A stretch of DNA of 27,711 nt from a virus. The stretch covers positions 1 through 27,711 of the IMG/VR virus record IMGVR_UViG_3300035698_004014; one strand, 5' to 3'. Made by a program: the position numbers and the translations under genes. Positions 8,544-14,788 of this stretch are shown here, one piece after another. The notes under the pieces are model-generated. The model saw only the letters and a program-made list of their open reading frames with translations, searched no databases and was not told the origin of the DNA. How positions within the stretch are numbered: the stretch's first letter is position 1; each line of letters starts with the position of its first letter.

Positions 8544-10274
8544 TTAGTGCATTATTTGTCCATTCTCTTCACCAAACATCGCAGAAAAGTGACCTTCGTC
8601 ACTATTTTTTCCACTTTCTTCGATGAAATCACCCTGTTCTTGCAAAATTGCGTACGCAATTGCACCAGCCATGATAACGTCATCGTGTTTTTTCGCCATC
8701 GCTTCAGGTTTTCCTTTTATATTTCTCACAAAAGTAAACATCTCGTTCAACAACTCAGCTGGAAATCCAGAATCTTTTCTGAAAAACACAGCCTTCAACG
8801 CTGCTAATTGGAATGGACGAGTAGCAGAGGAAGTCTTCCAGCCAAAAAACTTAGTCATCTTCTTGGTTATATCGTCAAAAGACTTCCGATAGTACATATT
8901 TATGTATCCTAGCTTGTCCAGAGCATCATTCACCCAAAGTCCGTCTTTATTAACCTCGATCCCAAGCAGAGCAAAATTATAGTACTTCCCCAGCTTGTAG
9001 GCTTCTGTAGCCAATTCATCGGGTGCAACATGAGAAATATAAAGGGCATCACACTCCTCTGTCTTCTGGTTCACTACATAGAGAACCTGAGCATCTCCGT
9101 GAGCCAACCCCTCAGCAGTATCTCCTCCTATAATATACTTACCTCCTGGCTGTGGCTCATTAAACAGCTCCAACGACCCCACAGACACTGGGTTGAATAT
9201 AATATCTCCCTTATCGTCGTAGCCCAACTCACCTTTCTCGCCAGGACTTGTCTCCAGCAACAACTTAGCAACCTTCGCAGTAGGGAAATAAGTCTGTCCT
9301 GTAGAAAGAAATGCCTCCTCCTCCGTAGTTGGGTACTCCTGCATCAGAGATTTCATAGCGTCCACACTGTTCTTTCCTCCGAACTGCAACCACTTCATAT
9401 AATAATAAGTAATCTCCTTATCTGTTAATTTGTGCTCAGTCTGATACGAAGCCCAGTCAATCTCGCACTCGTCCATATCCTTAACCGGAATATCCTCGTA
9501 AATCTTCTTCATTTCCATATCATCGTACTGCCAGTTGTAGAAATGCGGCAGGAAATTCACCTGCGATATTTGGGGCGTAATCTTGTCTCGAGTCAGCCAG
9601 TTTTGCTGGAATATCTCGTAGAACCTGCCAGCCATTCCTTCGGCTGTGGATTCTATGAATATAAACCCGTCGAACGGTACAGTCGGGAATGTTCCTCTCT
9701 CCACTTCTTCCGCACGCTTAGGGAACGCAACGCACATCTTTGCGAACTCTGATATGTGGACATAGTGGTAAGTTCCCGAACGTCCTGAAACAGCCACTGC
9801 CAGTGACGATGTGGAACCCTCGTCCGGTCCGTAATCTATTACAATCTGGACTTTTCTCGCAGACCGGTGATTAATCTTAAAAAACGCACCCTTCACGTCA
9901 TCAGCCATATTTCTGAGTGCAAATTCAATCTTCTTATCGAAAATCTCCGTCGCATCCTGAACCTTGTGAGCAATAACAATTCCCTCCTTATTAGGACTGA
10001 ACAGAATCGCATCTAATATAAAAAGGTCAATAAAGGTTGTAAACCCTAATTGACGGCTCTTGAGGATAACGTGCCTGTGGTACGGGTGGGGTATATTAAG
10101 GTAATTGTCGTAGAAATGCTTTTGAGCCCTGTTCATCTTGAATACTTGCTTGTCTCCGTCTTTAGAAATTATCCAATACAAATTCTTGAATCTCCATTTC
10201 TGGTTCTTTATCAGGCTAGGATTCTCGGTCAGCTCTTGAACAATCCTCTCGTTATGTTGTGTTTGAGTTTCCAT
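8544..10274 (-). CDS. terL: Terminase large subunit (DNA-packaging ATPase/nuclease)
   Basis: 576 residues from ATG at 10274 (METQTQHNER); a TTG start at 10301 would lengthen it by nine residues and overlap the preceding gene more. The N-terminal ATPase has a Walker A variant KSRQLGFTT at ~72-80, Walker B YVHISEFA at ~171-178 with the catalytic Glu, and coupling motif IESTAEG at ~208-213. The C-terminal RNase H-like nuclease has GGDTAEG (Asp ~385), LLGIEVNKDG (Glu ~440) and KHDDVIMAGAIAYA (Asp ~531/532), so all three metal ligands are present. It drives genome translocation into the prohead and cuts the concatemer. The RQxGxTT Walker A form is common in phage terminases. Confidence 0.95.
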   Translation of the reverse strand: METQTQHNERIVQELTENPSLIKNQKWRFKNLYWIISKDGDKQVFKMNRAQKHFYDNYLNIPHPYHRHVILKSRQLGFTTFIDLFILDAILFSPNKEGIVIAHKVQDATEIFDKKIEFALRNMADDVKGAFFKINHRSARKVQIVIDYGPDEGSTSSLAVAVSGRSGTYHYVHISEFAKMCVAFPKRAEEVERGTFPTVPFDGFIFIESTAEGMAGRFYEIFQQNWLTRDKITPQISQVNFLPHFYNWQYDDMEMKKIYEDIPVKDMDECEIDWASYQTEHKLTDKEITYYYMKWLQFGGKNSVDAMKSLMQEYPTTEEEAFLSTGQTYFPTAKVAKLLLETSPGEKGELGYDDKGDIIFNPVSVGSLELFNEPQPGGKYIIGGDTAEGLAHGDAQVLYVVNQKTEECDALYISHVAPDELATEAYKLGKYYNFALLGIEVNKDGLWVNDALDKLGYINMYYRKSFDDITKKMTKFFGWKTSSATRPFQLAALKAVFFRKDSGFPAELLNEMFTFVRNIKGKPEAMAKKHDDVIMAGAIAYAILQEQGDFIEESGKNSDEGHFSAMFGEENGQIMH

Positions 10275-10482
10275 CGTTATTACTAAACTGCTTAAATCCA
10301 ATCTCTGCCAAGCCCAAAAGATGCTTCTCCTGTTCCTCGCAGTGCCTTTTCTGAGCCCTCCAGTATTCCAGCCGTTTGAATATCACAAACAGTGAAGTGT
10401 GTTCAGCCGGAGTATCAATCGGCTGGAACTTCAACTCCTTCGGCACTTTCTCGTATTCACGATGGAAATTATGTGTATTCAC
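10252..10482 (-). CDS. Small protein between Acb2-like gene and terL, unknown
   Basis: 76 residues starting with GTG immediately after the TAG of the preceding gene (TAG-GTG), with AAAGGAAT about 10 nt upstream as a possible ribosome site. It overlaps the large terminase start by ~23 bp. A Tyr/Glu/Lys-rich N-terminus is followed by a helix (SLFVIFKRLEYWRAQKRHCEEQEKHLLGLAEIG). No family is recognised. Tight coupling on both sides shows it belongs to the packaging operon. Confidence 0.6.
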   Translation of the reverse strand: MNTHNFHREYEKVPKELKFQPIDTPAEHTSLFVIFKRLEYWRAQKRHCEEQEKHLLGLAEIGFKQFSNNDGNSNTT

Positions 10483-10686
10483 CTACTTTGTTATTCCTTT
10501 AACAGCCCACATTACAGCTTCTTCCAACTTAGTCTTAGCGAGAGTTATTTCTCTATCATTATTGGGGTCAAGATATGTTGTACTAAATTCGTTGTATAGA
10601 TTTTCAGCAAACATTTTTACATTATTCACCGACCTTTCTTGGTCCTTAGTTAATTCACTAGGTATTTTTCGAAATACATCTTCCAT
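10483..10686 (-). CDS. Acb2/Tad1 hairpin-domain protein, putative anti-CBASS cyclic-nucleotide sponge
   Basis: 67 residues, ATG start. The C-terminal part DREITLAKTKLEEAVMWAVK closely fits the signature I associate with the Acb2/Tad1 hairpin family (an R-E-x-S/T-L-A-x-T-K-L-E-E-A-x-M-W-A pattern), preceded by an amphipathic helix (ERSVNNVKMFAENLYNEF), so a helix-turn-helix hairpin is expected. Known Acb2 proteins form hexamers that bind cyclic oligonucleotides made by CBASS enzymes and stop abortive infection. Length is normal for the family. It sits between small and large terminase in the late operon, not among the early genes. Its leader carries the GCTACCTAA hairpin also found in front of early genes on the other strand. 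Nucleotide binding is inferred from family, not seen. Confidence 0.72.
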   Translation of the reverse strand: MEDVFRKIPSELTKDQERSVNNVKMFAENLYNEFSTTYLDPNNDREITLAKTKLEEAVMWAVKGITK

Positions 10687-10713
10687 ACTTTTCGGCTATT
10701 AGGTAGCCACTCC
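10687..10713 (-). promoter_or_regulatory. GCTACCTAA hairpin leader, minus-strand copy
   Basis: Minus-strand GGAGTGGCTACCTAATAGCC followed by GAAAAGT and the ATG at 10686. GGCT pairs with AGCC around loop ACCTAAT. GGAG lies upstream of the hairpin, so folding would bring a Shine-Dalgarno-like site close to the start. Plus-strand relatives are at 15294-15321, 15568-15595 and 16662-16689. Confidence 0.65.
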
Positions 10714-10724
10714 ATTAACAATTA

Positions 10725-11204
10725 TTAGAAATCCATAGGTTCCTCAACGTCTACCACCTCACCTTGAATAACAGGCGAAGCGGGTTCTTCGACTGGTACT
10801 GTTGAGTTATTAGTCTGGTTCTCAATTTGCTGAAGAACTACAGTGCGAAGCTTGTTATTAGAATCACCTTTGCTTCGTTCCTTCGGCTGGGCATTAAATT
10901 TCGACCAAGCGGAGCCAATAGCATTAAGAGCACCAACGAGTTCCTTGTTTGAGAAATCCTTAAAACCACGAGCTTTGAACTCGTGCATAGCAGCCAATGC
11001 CAGGTTATTACTATCTACAGCAAGTCGAGCCATAGCATTGTGAAATCCTGGTTGGTTTTCTATGTGAGATGAAATTGAATTAGACACGTAAGGAGAATAA
11101 CCACAGTCAAGGGCGATCTGTTTTTTTGATTCACCCTGACCACCGAAAATTCTCTTGGCGTACGCTAATTGTTTGAGGCTAGAGCCTCCTTTTCTTACAA
11201 ACAT
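10725..11204 (-). CDS. terS: Terminase small subunit
   Basis: 159 residues, ATG start. Residues ~10-45 (LKQLAYAKRIFGGQGESKKQIALDCGYSPYVS) form a helix-turn-helix of the small-terminase type, with central helices (FHNAMARLAVDSNNLALAAMHEFKARG) for oligomerisation and an acidic, Pro/Glu-rich tail (EVVDVEEPMDF) likely to contact the large subunit. It recognises the packaging site and feeds DNA to the large terminase. It is first in the leftward operon; the promoter -10 box ends only 7 nt before the ATG, so the mRNA may be leaderless. Confidence 0.82.
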   Translation of the reverse strand: MFVRKGGSSLKQLAYAKRIFGGQGESKKQIALDCGYSPYVSNSISSHIENQPGFHNAMARLAVDSNNLALAAMHEFKARGFKDFSNKELVGALNAIGSAWSKFNAQPKERSKGDSNNKLRTVVLQQIENQTNNSTVPVEEPASPVIQGEVVDVEEPMDF

Positions 11205-11210
11205 AACTTA

Positions 11211-11238
11211 ATTATAGCAAGCTTAGGTGCTAAGTCAA
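11211..11238 (-). promoter_or_regulatory. Main leftward (late/structural) promoter, apparently leaderless
   Basis: Minus-strand TTGACT (11238-11233), a 16-bp spacer and TATAAT (11216-11211), then TAAGTT and the small-terminase ATG. The expected transcription start falls on or next to the A of the ATG at 11204. It is the strongest leftward promoter-like site in the window. Confidence 0.75.
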
Positions 11239-11280
11239 GGGGTAGATTTAGATTATGACACATAAGTGGAGATTAAACAA

Positions 11281-11678
11281 GGCATAACTATTTTCTTATG
11301 CCCTTGGGAAAACCTTGATGAGCTTGGGCTGGAGAGATATTTATTACAACATCATAGTTATGCCCTGTCAACGTGTACATGAACAAAGGGCTAGAGAACT
11401 CTGGGCATAAAAAACGAAAAAAAACTATTTTTCTATGACAGTATTTCACCTCATACAGCGTATATAATATATATTAATATATTTATAATAAAGGTTTATT
11501 AAAAAAAGAGGGGGTTATGCCCTAAAATCTCTGTAGCCCCCTAGAATCAATAACTTTGGGTTGGGCATAACTATTTAGTTATGCCCTAGAGGTACTCGTG
11601 TTTTTGGGCTTAAACTCATACCTGTTATAGCTCTGCGGTGATTGGGCATAAGGGGGGGTTATGCCCAGAGTTATGCCC
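11281..11678. repeat. Ten half-sites of GGGCATAA/TTATGCCC, several as palindromes
   Basis: Half-sites begin near 11281 (GGCATAA form), 11296, 11358, 11403, 11515, 11563, 11579, 11644, 11659 and 11671. Four form inverted pairs or near pairs: 11281-11303, 11563-11586 (10-bp arms GGGCATAACT/AGTTATGCCC with a 4-nt gap, perfect) and 11644-11666. Both orientations and varied spacing suit a dimeric DNA-binding protein, either a replication initiator or a repressor. Confidence 0.8.
11461..11490. other. AT-only stretch, possible DNA-unwinding element
   Basis: Thirty consecutive A/T bases made mostly of TATA and TAAT steps, placed among the GGGCATAA sites. Low melting energy here is certain; an origin role is inference from the neighbours. 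Confidence 0.45.
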
Positions 11679-11803
11679 TAAAACAGGGTTTTTCAGCCAA
11701 AAATGGATTTTTTTGGACTTTTTTGAGTGAAAATAGGGGGGGGGTACTTATATAGGGGGGAAAAATTGATCGGCTATAAAATGGAAAAAAGTCAGATTAA
11801 TGG

Positions 11804-11854
11804 TTTTTGAGTAGTTTTGAGTAGTTTTGAGTAGTTTTGAGTAGTTTTTGAGTG
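11804..11854. repeat. 10-bp tandem repeat TTTTGAGTAG, about five copies
   Basis: Four exact head-to-tail copies of TTTTGAGTAG plus a degenerate fifth (TTTTTGAGTGG). The 10-bp period puts every copy on nearly the same face of the helix and repeats a T-tract, so intrinsic curvature or cooperative protein binding is likely. Confidence 0.85.
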
Positions 11855-12022
11855 GAAAAATGATCTCGGCTGGATTTGAGTCCCCCCCCCCTCCATAGAA
11901 AAATGTGGCGGGGGGGGTGCTAAGGGGTTGCCCCGTCGCCCTTCTATTATTAATACGTCACAAAACAACGATAAAGTCAAGCCAAATAAAAGCCCTTATC
12001 ATACAAGGGCGGGTATTAAAAA

Positions 12023-12120
12023 GCCCCGCATATATAGATAGGATCAAAAAGCCCCGCATATATATAGTATCATTACAAGCCCGCATATATAATGAGTATC
12101 TAAAAAAGCCCGCATATATA
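12023..12120. repeat. Iteron-like direct repeats GCCC(C)GCATATATA
   Basis: Four copies start at 12023, 12051, 12079 and 12108, that is 28, 28 and 29 bp apart, each preceded by A-rich bases. A degenerate fifth (GCCCGCATAA) starts at 12221, 113 bp on, close to four periods. Constant spacing with divergent spacers is iteron-like, as used by plasmid and phage initiator proteins. Confidence 0.8.
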
Positions 12121-12152
12121 ACACTTGGGACAACGTTATGTTTTGTGAATAG

Positions 12153-12182
12153 ACGTGTTTTAGTATTGCCTAACGTGTTTTA
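12153..12182. promoter_or_regulatory. Paired ACGTGTTTTA boxes, 20 bp apart
   Basis: Exact ACGTGTTTTA at 12153-12162 and 12173-12182. A close relative (ACGTGTTTGA, 12415-12424) overlaps the spacer of the rightward promoter, and GTCAACGTGT is shared by 11367-11376 and 12411-12420. The pattern suggests operators for a regulator of early transcription. Confidence 0.5.
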
Positions 12183-12402
12183 ATCGCTTAGGATCGATCC
12201 TATAACGTCACCGCCCGCAAGCCCGCATAAATCAAGCCCCGTATTCAATACCGCCCGCACAATAGCACATAAACACAATAAAAAACCTATCAAGTCAAGG
12301 TTATTATTATACCACAAAAAGCCAAAAAAAAAATGCATTTTTATTGTGCTACCATATCCAGCGGGCTTTTAAGCGTGATTTATTTTTTTTTATTGAAAAT
12401 CC

Positions 12403-12430
12403 TTGACAACGTCAACGTGTTTGATATAAT
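12403..12430 (+). promoter_or_regulatory. Main rightward (early) promoter with overlapping dyad
   Basis: TTGACA (12403-12408), a 16-bp spacer and TATAAT (12425-12430): both boxes are perfect consensus. The -35 lies in an inverted repeat TTGAC-AAC-GTCAA (12403-12415). The 11-mer TTTGATATAAT around the -10 is repeated at the 16788 promoter. Expected start is near 12437. Confidence 0.8.
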
Positions 12431-12453
12431 GATTACAGATGATAAAACATTTA

Positions 12454-12480
12454 ATAAGTGTAATAAAAAGCAATGCAAGA
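12454..12480 (+). repeat. 27-nt start-site leader repeat, copy 1
   Basis: The 27 nt from ATAAGTGTAATAAAAAGC to the end of ATGCAAGA are identical at 12454-12480 and 12695-12721. The repeat covers the start codon and first codons of two different small genes, which supports both starts. No Shine-Dalgarno site is present; the leader is A-rich. Confidence 0.8.
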
Positions 12481-12646
12481 GAAAAATATATACATTGGCA
12501 AGAGTAAAAAAAGATTAGACTTAAGCAAAAGAAGAATTGAAAAAAGCATAATAATCAACGGTGATAGACTAGCTGAAAACATAAAAGAGTTAAAACAAGT
12601 AAACGAGGGTTATAAACATTTAACTCTAAAAGAGTTGAATATATAA
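12473..12646 (+). CDS. Small basic early protein (57 aa), unknown
   Basis: ATG to TAA, MQEKNIYIGKSKKRLDLSKR at the N-terminus, rich in Lys/Arg and Ile/Leu. It is the first gene after the rightward promoter and starts in the 27-nt leader repeat. The NIYIGKSK start loosely resembles the KAYLYIGQNN start of the gene at 12796. A basic protein in first early position could bind nucleic acid or a host target, but no family is recognised. Confidence 0.55.
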   Translation: MQEKNIYIGKSKKRLDLSKRRIEKSIIINGDRLAENIKELKQVNEGYKHLTLKELNI

Positions 12647-12696
12647 ATTACAATTAGAGGGCTTGAAATAGTCAAGCCCTCTCAAGTGTAATTTAT
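12643..12696 (+). other. Long two-part hairpin between the first two early genes
   Basis: Outer arms ATAAATTACA (12643-12652) and TGTAATTTAT (12687-12696) and inner arms AGAGGGCTTGA (12656-12666) and TCAAGCCCTCT (12672-12682) pair perfectly around a 5-nt loop, 21 bp in all. It overlaps the stop codon of the first gene and abuts the leader of the next. No T-run follows, so it may be an mRNA processing or stabilising element rather than a classical terminator. Confidence 0.75.
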
Positions 12697-12721
12697 AAGT
12701 GTAATAAAAAGCAATGCAAGA
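12695..12721 (+). repeat. 27-nt start-site leader repeat, copy 2
   Basis: Identical to 12454-12480; here it starts the 26-residue gene at 12714. Confidence 0.8.
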
Positions 12722-12794
12722 CAAAAATTTTCACATTTGGGAGATCTCGGCAATAATCGGATTAATATGTTTAATTAAAATAATACTACAATAA
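12714..12794 (+). CDS. Tiny single-pass membrane peptide (26 aa)
   Basis: MQDKNFHIWEISAIIGLICL followed by IKIILQ and TAA. The hydrophobic run ISAIIGLICLIKIIL is long enough for one transmembrane helix. The start is supported by the duplicated 27-nt leader. The next gene starts 1 nt after the stop. Possible roles are a membrane-acting early peptide or a leader peptide. Confidence 0.5.
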   Translation: MQDKNFHIWEISAIIGLICLIKIILQ

Positions 12795-12795
12795 A

Positions 12796-13074
12796 ATGAA
12801 AAAAGCGTATTTATACATTGGACAAAACAACGATACGAAAAAGCTAGAAAGTGATAAAATTGAAAAAATAGTATCAAGCTATTTCGACGGCTTTACTGCA
12901 ATTGAAGTTATCGGTTTTTGGCGGGGCAAAAAAGAACTTTCTTTAAAAATTGAAATAGTAACTGATGAAGAAAACGCTAAACTTGTTAGATTATGTAAAG
13001 AGTTGAAAAAAGAGTTAAAACAAGAGTCGATCGGGCTTGAAATTACAAAAAGCAATTTCGCATTTATTCAATAA
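12796..13074 (+). CDS. Small early protein (92 aa), unknown
   Basis: ATG after ACTACAATAAA, a leader shared with the next gene. MKKAYLYIGQNNDTKKLE, a beta-rich middle (FDGFTAIEVIGFWRGKKELSLKIEIV) and a C-terminal helix (NAKLVRLCKELKKELKQESIGLEI) suggest an alpha/beta ferredoxin-like fold. No family or active site is recognised. Confidence 0.65.
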   Translation: MKKAYLYIGQNNDTKKLESDKIEKIVSSYFDGFTAIEVIGFWRGKKELSLKIEIVTDEENAKLVRLCKELKKELKQESIGLEITKSNFAFIQ

Positions 13075-13084
13075 CTACAATAAA

Positions 13085-13324
13085 ATGAGATTATTCAAGA
13101 TTAATAAAGAGTATACCGCGATTTGTGAGGTTAAAAAAACACGGCTTGCATTTAAGCACACCGCAATACTACTGAAAAACGGGTACGAGATTGATCAAGT
13201 TAAAATATGTTATCAAAACAGAACGTGGGAACGTTACCAATTTGAAAGTGTACTTGCTCATTTATTAGCTAAAACTAAGATTTTAACAGAACTAAAAGCT
13301 AAAAATTGGATCAATAGACAATAA
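13085..13324 (+). CDS. Small early protein (79 aa), unknown
   Basis: I place the start at ATG 13085 (MRLFKINKEYTAICEVKKTR) because it follows the same AACTACAATAAA leader as the preceding gene; an upstream in-frame start at 13037 would overlap that gene by 38 bp. Two beta strands with basic residues (AICEVKKTRLAFKHTAILL) and a C-terminal helix are visible. Function unknown. Confidence 0.6.
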   Translation: MRLFKINKEYTAICEVKKTRLAFKHTAILLKNGYEIDQVKICYQNRTWERYQFESVLAHLLAKTKILTELKAKNWINRQ

Positions 13325-13327
13325 CTT

Positions 13328-13419
13328 ATTAATATATTGATTGGGATCTAAAAGTTTTAGATCCTTAGTGAATAGATTAATAAATTGTGTGATTGATCAC
13401 CTTAAGTGATTAAAAAAAA
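13328..13419 (+). promoter_or_regulatory. Repeated two-hairpin leader, copy 1
   Basis: Hairpin I: arms GGATCTAAAA and TTTTAGATCC (13344-13364). Hairpin II: TTGATCAC - CTTAA - GTGATTAA (13393-13413), then A residues and the ATG at 13420. The ~92-nt unit recurs almost unchanged before the next two genes, and hairpin II alone before two more. Confidence 0.85.
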
Positions 13420-13758
13420 ATGTACTTAAAAAATGAGCATTTTAAGGATATACTGATTGACAATAACATTGATCAATCAAAAATGTTTAATTCAAAAAAG
13501 CGGTTATCATCAAAAGCATTTATTTTTTCAAGCGATAAAAATATAGCTATTATATACGTCAATACCATTGTATTTCTAAAGATTGGTAAAAGAATAGTTT
13601 TAGACACGGCGGGCTGGTATTCTGAAACTTCTAAAAATTGGATCAATCACGGCTTTTCTCTTATTGGTAAAAATTACAATATGCACCGTAAAAATTGGAT
13701 ATGGTATATAGATATAGACGGCAAGGACATTGAATTTTTTGACGAAATGACAATCTAA
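13420..13758 (+). CDS. Small early protein (112 aa), perhaps DUF8033-like
   Basis: ATG directly after the hairpin II/poly-A leader. The central YVNTIVFLKIGKRIVLDTAG followed by WYSETSKNWIN has the look of a small phage family I know only as a DUF (strand-turn-strand, Gly-Trp, then a Thr/Ser-x-x-x-Asn helix start). That resemblance is tentative. The C-terminus is rich in Trp, Tyr and Asp. Function unknown. Confidence 0.6.
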   Translation: MYLKNEHFKDILIDNNIDQSKMFNSKKRLSSKAFIFSSDKNIAIIYVNTIVFLKIGKRIVLDTAGWYSETSKNWINHGFSLIGKNYNMHRKNWIWYIDIDGKDIEFFDEMTI

Positions 13759-13761
13759 TTA

Positions 13762-13852
13762 TTAGTATATTGATCGGGATCTAAAAGTTTTAGATCCTTA
13801 GTGAATAGATTAATAAATTGTATGATTGATCACCTTAAGTGATTAAAAAAAA
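13762..13852 (+). promoter_or_regulatory. Repeated two-hairpin leader, copy 2
   Basis: Hairpin I at 13777-13797 and hairpin II at 13826-13846, with only a few base changes from copy 1, ending in A residues and the ATG at 13853. Confidence 0.85.
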
Positions 13853-14200
13853 ATGGCAAAAGATAACTTGCAGTATATAGAAGAAAATACAATAAGTTGT
13901 GACGTATCGCATCGGGGCGGTACTATAAAAATTGACGTATCAGAACTATTTCCTGAAATTGAAGAAAACGCAATAATGGGGGCGTATCAAAACTACTTGG
14001 GCGGGGGTATGGCGGGATCAGTTGTAGGCGGGGCGATGTTTGAGAAAGAAGAACTTGACGAAAAAAATATCGAAAAGTTTGAGATTTTATTTGAAGAAAT
14101 TAAAAAGTATTTTTTCTTTATCAGTAATGACTTGAATACTGATGATTGGGCTACTTCTGATTATAAAACTAATCAAACCCGCCCCGTATCAGCTTATTAG
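13853..14200 (+). CDS. Small early protein (115 aa), unknown
   Basis: MAKDNLQYIEENTISCDVSH start. A glycine-rich centre (YQNYLGGGMAGSVVGGAMF) is flanked by acidic helices (EKEELDEKNIEKFEILFEEI) and a polar C-terminus. No nucleotide-binding or catalytic motif is convincing in the Gly-rich loop. It starts at the hairpin II leader; its stop lies inside the next leader repeat. Confidence 0.6.
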   Translation: MAKDNLQYIEENTISCDVSHRGGTIKIDVSELFPEIEENAIMGAYQNYLGGGMAGSVVGGAMFEKEELDEKNIEKFEILFEEIKKYFFFISNDLNTDDWATSDYKTNQTRPVSAY

Positions 14201-14287
14201 TATATTGATTGGGATCTAAAAGTTTTAGATCCCTAATGAGTATATTAATTAATTGTATGATTGATCACCATAAGTGATTAAAAAAAA
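14195..14287 (+). promoter_or_regulatory. Repeated two-hairpin leader, copy 3
   Basis: Hairpin I at 14212-14232 and hairpin II at 14261-14281 with loop CATAA instead of CTTAA while both stems are kept. Ends in A residues and the ATG at 14288. Confidence 0.85.
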
Positions 14288-14746
14288 ATGAAAGTTAAAA
14301 CAAGTTTAACTGATTTTAGGGGCGAAAAAATGACTTTCGGCGGTGAATATGCGGATAAGTTATTGAAATATATCCAAGAGAGTGAAGAATTAAAACTTGG
14401 AGATTTCGATGAAATTTGGGATAGCTATGATGAAAAAAATTATAATAGTTATAACGGATCATTTTTAGGCAATGACTACTTGATAAAATGGTACAAGGAT
14501 AGACAATATCTAGCTTTTCATCGATCGGGCGATATACGGGGCAATTATACTGATTTCGTTGATATAACTGATAGTTGTATAATTGATGAAATAGATATTG
14601 TCAATGCTACAATTGAAATTGAAAGCAAGGGCAAAACATATACAAGCTACAATAATAGCAATTATGATACTTATCAATTTGAAGAAATTGAAGAATTGGG
14701 GCTTGATAAAGAAAAACTTGAAGAAATGTTTTATGACAATGAATAA
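14288..14746 (+). CDS. Acidic early protein (152 aa), unknown
   Basis: MKVKTSLTDFRGEKMTFGGE start. Very acidic and rich in Asp, Glu, Tyr and Asn (WDSYDEKNYNSYNGSF, DEIDIVNATIEIESKG). Strong negative charge in a small early phage protein can mean DNA mimicry, but nothing specific supports that here. Start fixed by the repeated hairpin leader. Confidence 0.6.
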   Translation: MKVKTSLTDFRGEKMTFGGEYADKLLKYIQESEELKLGDFDEIWDSYDEKNYNSYNGSFLGNDYLIKWYKDRQYLAFHRSGDIRGNYTDFVDITDSCIIDEIDIVNATIEIESKGKTYTSYNNSNYDTYQFEEIEELGLDKEKLEEMFYDNE

Positions 14747-14747
14747 A

Positions 14748-14788
14748 TTAATTAATTGTGTGATTGATCACCATAAGTGATTAAAAAA
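14748..14788 (+). promoter_or_regulatory. Short hairpin II leader, copy 4
   Basis: TTAATTGTGTGATTGATCAC - CATAA - GTGATTAA with the stem at 14764-14784, then the ATG at 14789. Hairpin I is absent. Confidence 0.8.

Larger units (their letters stand above)
11205..12440. other. Divergent control region and candidate replication origin; no convincing gene
   Basis: About 1.2 kb separate the leftward virion operon from the rightward early operon. From left to right it holds the leftward promoter, ten GGGCATAA half-sites (11281-11678), a 30-bp stretch of only A and T (11461-11490), long G and C runs (11736-11760 and 11880-11935), a 10-bp tandem repeat (11804-11854), iteron-like repeats (12023-12120), ACGTGTTT boxes, a 14-bp palindrome TAGGATCGATCCTA and the rightward promoter. 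Iterons plus an AT-rich unwinding-like element between divergent transcription units is the usual layout of a phage or plasmid origin. Open frames here only translate repeats and cross promoters. Confidence 0.6.

Noticed and set aside
9030-9752. Two long plus-strand ORFs opposite terminase
   Set aside because: Antisense to the large terminase, whose catalytic motifs confirm the minus-strand frame.
12023-12120. Possible CRISPR array
   Set aside because: Repeats are only 13-16 bp, differ from each other, the spacing equals an iteron period, and no cas gene is visible.
11792-12183. ORFs on both strands in the control region
   Set aside because: They translate G/C runs, tandem repeats and iterons and have no ribosome site or family resemblance.
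12439-12507. Leaderless 22-codon ORF beginning at the early promoter
   Set aside because: Overlaps the better supported 12473 gene and has no family features; the ATG at the predicted transcript start is probably coincidental.
12333-12518. Plus-strand ORF of 61 codons
   Set aside because: It crosses the consensus early promoter and would need transcription from upstream; the 12473 gene in another frame is backed by a duplicated leader.
12643-12696. Rho-independent terminator
   Set aside because: The stem is strong, but no T-run follows; it is followed by A-rich leader and another gene.
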